Part shown: positions 63,101-64,000 of the stretch, piece by piece | Layout of the letters: the number at the start of each line of letters is the position of its first letter | Position numbering within the stretch: position 1 is the stretch's first letter | Origin: GCA-002708315 sp964460905 | GTDB taxonomy: Bacteria > Bacteroidota > Bacteroidia > Bacteroidales > F082 | NCBI GenBank assembly: GCA_964460905.1 | Contig: CAYWRM010000013.1 | Location: forward strand, 1-64,000 | DNA length: 64,000 nucleotides | Direction: 5' to 3' | Program-made: the position numbers and the translations under genes | Notes under the pieces: generated by a model | Databases searched by the model: none | Told to the model about the DNA's origin: nothing | Seen by the model: the letters and a program-made list of their open reading frames with translations, nothing else

Positions 63101-63614
63101 CTTTTTCGTTGAGCATCTTTAGTAAATACCATACCGATTCAATATATTTATTATCGAATGTGATGTAAGGATGATCAAGATCAACCCAGTAACCAACTTT
63201 TTTAGTTAACTCATCCCAAAGATCTTTATATTTAAGGACTTCTGTACGACACTGGTTATTATATTCCTCAACACTTATTTTTCTTCCAATGTCTTCTTTG
63301 GTAATTCCAAGGGTTTTTTCCACACTTATTTCAACGGGCAAACCATGTGTATCCCAACCAGCTTTTCGCTCAACAAACTTTCCTTTAAGGGTTTGATAAC
63401 GACAAAAAAGGTCTTTTATAGTTCGTGCCATAACATGATGGATTCCGGGAACTCCGTTCGCCGAAGGAGGTCCTTCATAAAAAACAAAAGGCTCATTTCC
63501 TTTGCGGTTTTCCATGCTTTTTGCAAACACATCATTTCTCTCCCAAGTTGCCCTAACCTCCTCAGCAAGTTGAGGAAGGTTTAATTGAGCATATTCATTA
63601 TATTTTCTTCCCAT
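60183..63614 (-). CDS. ileS: Isoleucyl-tRNA synthetase, type 2-like
   Basis: Charges tRNA-Ile, with editing of valine. 1143 residues. The class I HIGH motif is read as PPSANGVPGIHHVMAR (GIHH form), the hallmark of the eukaryote-like IleRS2, and KMSKS as NGNKMSKRLGNAVDP. The CP1 editing domain (about 220-420, WTTTPWTLPSNTAL region) and the anticodon-binding/C-terminal zinc-less extension are present. The GIHH form is associated with reduced mupirocin sensitivity in other bacteria, an inference here. Only one ileS is visible in the window. The -7 box TAGTTTTG lies on the minus strand at 63648-63655. Confidence 0.97.
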   Translation of the reverse strand: MGRKYNEYAQLNLPQLAEEVRATWERNDVFAKSMENRKGNEPFVFYEGPPSANGVPGIHHVMARTIKDLFCRYQTLKGKFVERKAGWDTHGLPVEISVEKTLGITKEDIGRKISVEEYNNQCRTEVLKYKDLWDELTKKVGYWVDLDHPYITFDNKYIESVWYLLKMLNEKGLLYKGYSIQPYSPAAGTGLSTHEINQPGCYQDVTDTTAIAQFKVIRNEAPHKVFNDVEGDLYIIAWTTTPWTLPSNTALAVGDKIDYVKVVTYNQYTGIPITVIIAKDRLNAYFNEKNKDIPFDEYIKGDKKVPFKVVGECKGFELTGVTYEQLFPWIAPMGKAFEVIPGDFVTTVDGTGIVHIAPTFGADDDRVAKLMGIVPLVLIDKNGERRPMVDFKGRFFNIEDLDAEFVKNNVNVELYNEYAGRYVKNAYDETLDAKDATLDIDLAVNLKQNNKAFKVEKHVHSYPHCWRTDKPILYYPLDNWFIKTTALKDRMIELNKTINWKPKATGEGRFGNWLENLVDWNLSRSRYWGVPLPIWVTEDRLEQKAIGSAEELKAEIEKSMTAGFMDNSPLADFEPGNMSKENYLTFDFHRPYVDDIILVSESGKKMFREPGLIDVWFDSGSMPYAQFHYPFENKEEFEQNFPADFIAEGVDQTRGWFFTLHAIASMLFDSVAYKNVVSNGLVLDKNGNKMSKRLGNAVDPFKTIDKYGPDATRWYMITNSQPWDNLRFDEAGIDEIRRKFLGTLYNTYSFFALYANIDGFTYSEDEIPVNERMELDRWILSELNTLVKNVDEAFTNYEPTRAGRAIQYFVNEHLSNWYVRLSRRRFWKGSYAKDKIEAYQTLYTVLETVAKLSSPIAPFFSDRLFTDLNNVGGKHKEESVHLTDFPVCNDELIDKDLEERMELAQKISSMVLSLRKKNFLRVRQPLAKIMIPVFSDNTLKQIKAIEDLILSEVNVKKVDYITDDSGVLVKKIKANFKSLGPKYGKLMKQLSGAIQNIDQEGIKQLEKVGEYTLTIDDNKFDITLNDVEISTEDIPGWSVATDGTLTVALDITVTSELQDEGLAREFVNRIQNLRKEKGMEVTDRINLIVENNPLSDNAFIKFNDYICSETLAKLSFSENIGQDCTEEVELLVGISISLLINKQ

Positions 63615-63647
63615 TAGGAATTATTTTTTCAATTAAAAATTAGCCTG

Positions 63648-63655
63648 CAAAACTA
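63648..63655 (-). promoter_or_regulatory. Putative -7 box of ileS
   Basis: Minus-strand TAGTTTTG, 33 bases upstream of the ileS ATG ending at 63614. No -33 element is visible. Confidence 0.35.
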
Positions 63656-63730
63656 ATAAAAAATGAGGTAGTTAGGTTGTGATATTGAGGTTAAATATTA
63701 TATGTGTTGGATAGTAAAAATCAGACCTTT

Positions 63731-63806
63731 GTCATTCTGAACGCAGTGAAGAATCTCTCAAGTTGTATTTTATATAGATTAGATTCTTAGCTCTGCTCAG
63801 AATGAC
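63731..63806. repeat. Palindromic element E (GTCATTCTGA-type)
   Basis: GTCATTCTGAACGCAGTGAA then GAATCT (63731-63756) pairs with AGATTCTTAGCTCTGCTCAG then AATGAC (63781-63806) with a few mismatches; the 24-base loop is AT-rich. The arm motif is the one seen in element D. Lies upstream of ileS and near the end of the window. Confidence 0.75.
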
Positions 63807-63835
63807 AAGTACATGCAAAATCAATGTTTAGTTTC

Positions 63836-64000
63836 TTATTTACCCTCTATTACCAACCCCACAATCAGAGGATTAGTAATAATATTAGTGATTATATCAT
63901 AACTCCCATATTCGCCTATTTCTTTTATTAATTCCTTCACTCTTCTTTTCTTTTCAGTCATACTATCACTTGATGAAAGAATTTTTGAAAGTTCTTTTAC
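63836..64000 (-). CDS. 3' end of an unidentified minus-strand gene (partial)
   Basis: An open frame of 54 codons plus stop (63836-63838, TAA on the minus strand) running off the window edge. The peptide (KELSKILSSSDSMTEKKRRV, then KELIKEIGEYGSYDIITN, ending PLIVGLVIEGK) is basic then hydrophobic and has no recognisable family. Coding is probable given the length without stops and the absence of alternatives; it may equally be a chance frame in AT-rich DNA. Confidence 0.5.
   Translation of the reverse strand, partial: VKELSKILSSSDSMTEKKRRVKELIKEIGEYGSYDIITNIITNPLIVGLVIEGK

Overview
The window looks like a chromosomal stretch of a free-living member of the phylum Bacteroidota, probably Bacteroidales/Marinilabiliales-like. 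The evidence is AT-rich DNA, many secreted proteins ending in a type IX secretion (T9SS) sorting domain, Bacteroidota-type promoter elements (TAnnTTTG, sometimes with an upstream TTG/TTTG), a DUF4837 lipoprotein, a cysteine-poor DksA/TraR-like protein and an ileS-dksA-lspA cluster. The order is inferred; no 16S gene is present.

Layout. 0-4.2 kb: hybrid histidine kinase and an S41 C-terminal processing protease. 4.5-7.9 kb: small TonB-C-like secreted protein, then an MmgE/PrpD enzyme divergent from a YfcC/DcuC-type carrier. 7.9-16.8 kb: a 7-blade FG-GAP T9SS protein, a degraded ORF, a group III-like phosphofructokinase, a DAACS symporter, a BNR T9SS protein, a TetR-like regulator and an EEP-family T9SS nuclease/phosphatase. 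16.9-24 kb: patatin lipoprotein, MeaB, alkaline phosphatase, a large M1-M28-PDZ peptidase and a small membrane protein. 24-31 kb: sortilin-like T9SS protein, LytTR/LytS-type two-component pair and CotH/lamin-tail T9SS protein. 31-37.5 kb: flavin-type oxidase, CDF metal transporter, a carboxypeptidase-regulatory-like protein, beta carbonic anhydrase, tRNA-Lys(CUU), an orphan T9SS tail fragment, and a methionine aminotransferase/omega-amidase operon. 37.5-45.4 kb: MsbA-like ABC exporter, flavodoxin, MltD/LysM transglycosylase, DUF4837, an acidic protein, a TlpA-like thioredoxin and a beta-barrel protein. 45.6-57.8 kb: ahcY, pgi, thiL, TauE-like permease, isoaspartyl peptidase, a lipocalin-like lipoprotein, a duplicated-domain T9SS protein, an Na/Pi cotransporter and a C10 peptidase. 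57.8-63.6 kb: U32 protein, lspA, dksA-like and type 2-like ileS on the minus strand. 63.8 kb to the end: the 3' end of an unidentified minus-strand gene.

Most genes are core metabolism, envelope biogenesis and secretion. Seven intact proteins carry T9SS-type tails. I see no phage, CRISPR, restriction or other defence locus. The least explained structure lies between genes: a family of three ~165 bp imperfect palindromes sharing a 20-nt core, a separate ~130 bp cruciform element, and three loci built on GTCATTCTGA/GTCATCTCGA-type inverted repeats. Among proteins, the most interesting are an uncharacterised T9SS protein made of a duplicated ~190-residue module, an M1-M28-PDZ fusion, and a phosphofructokinase with an unusual active-site signature.
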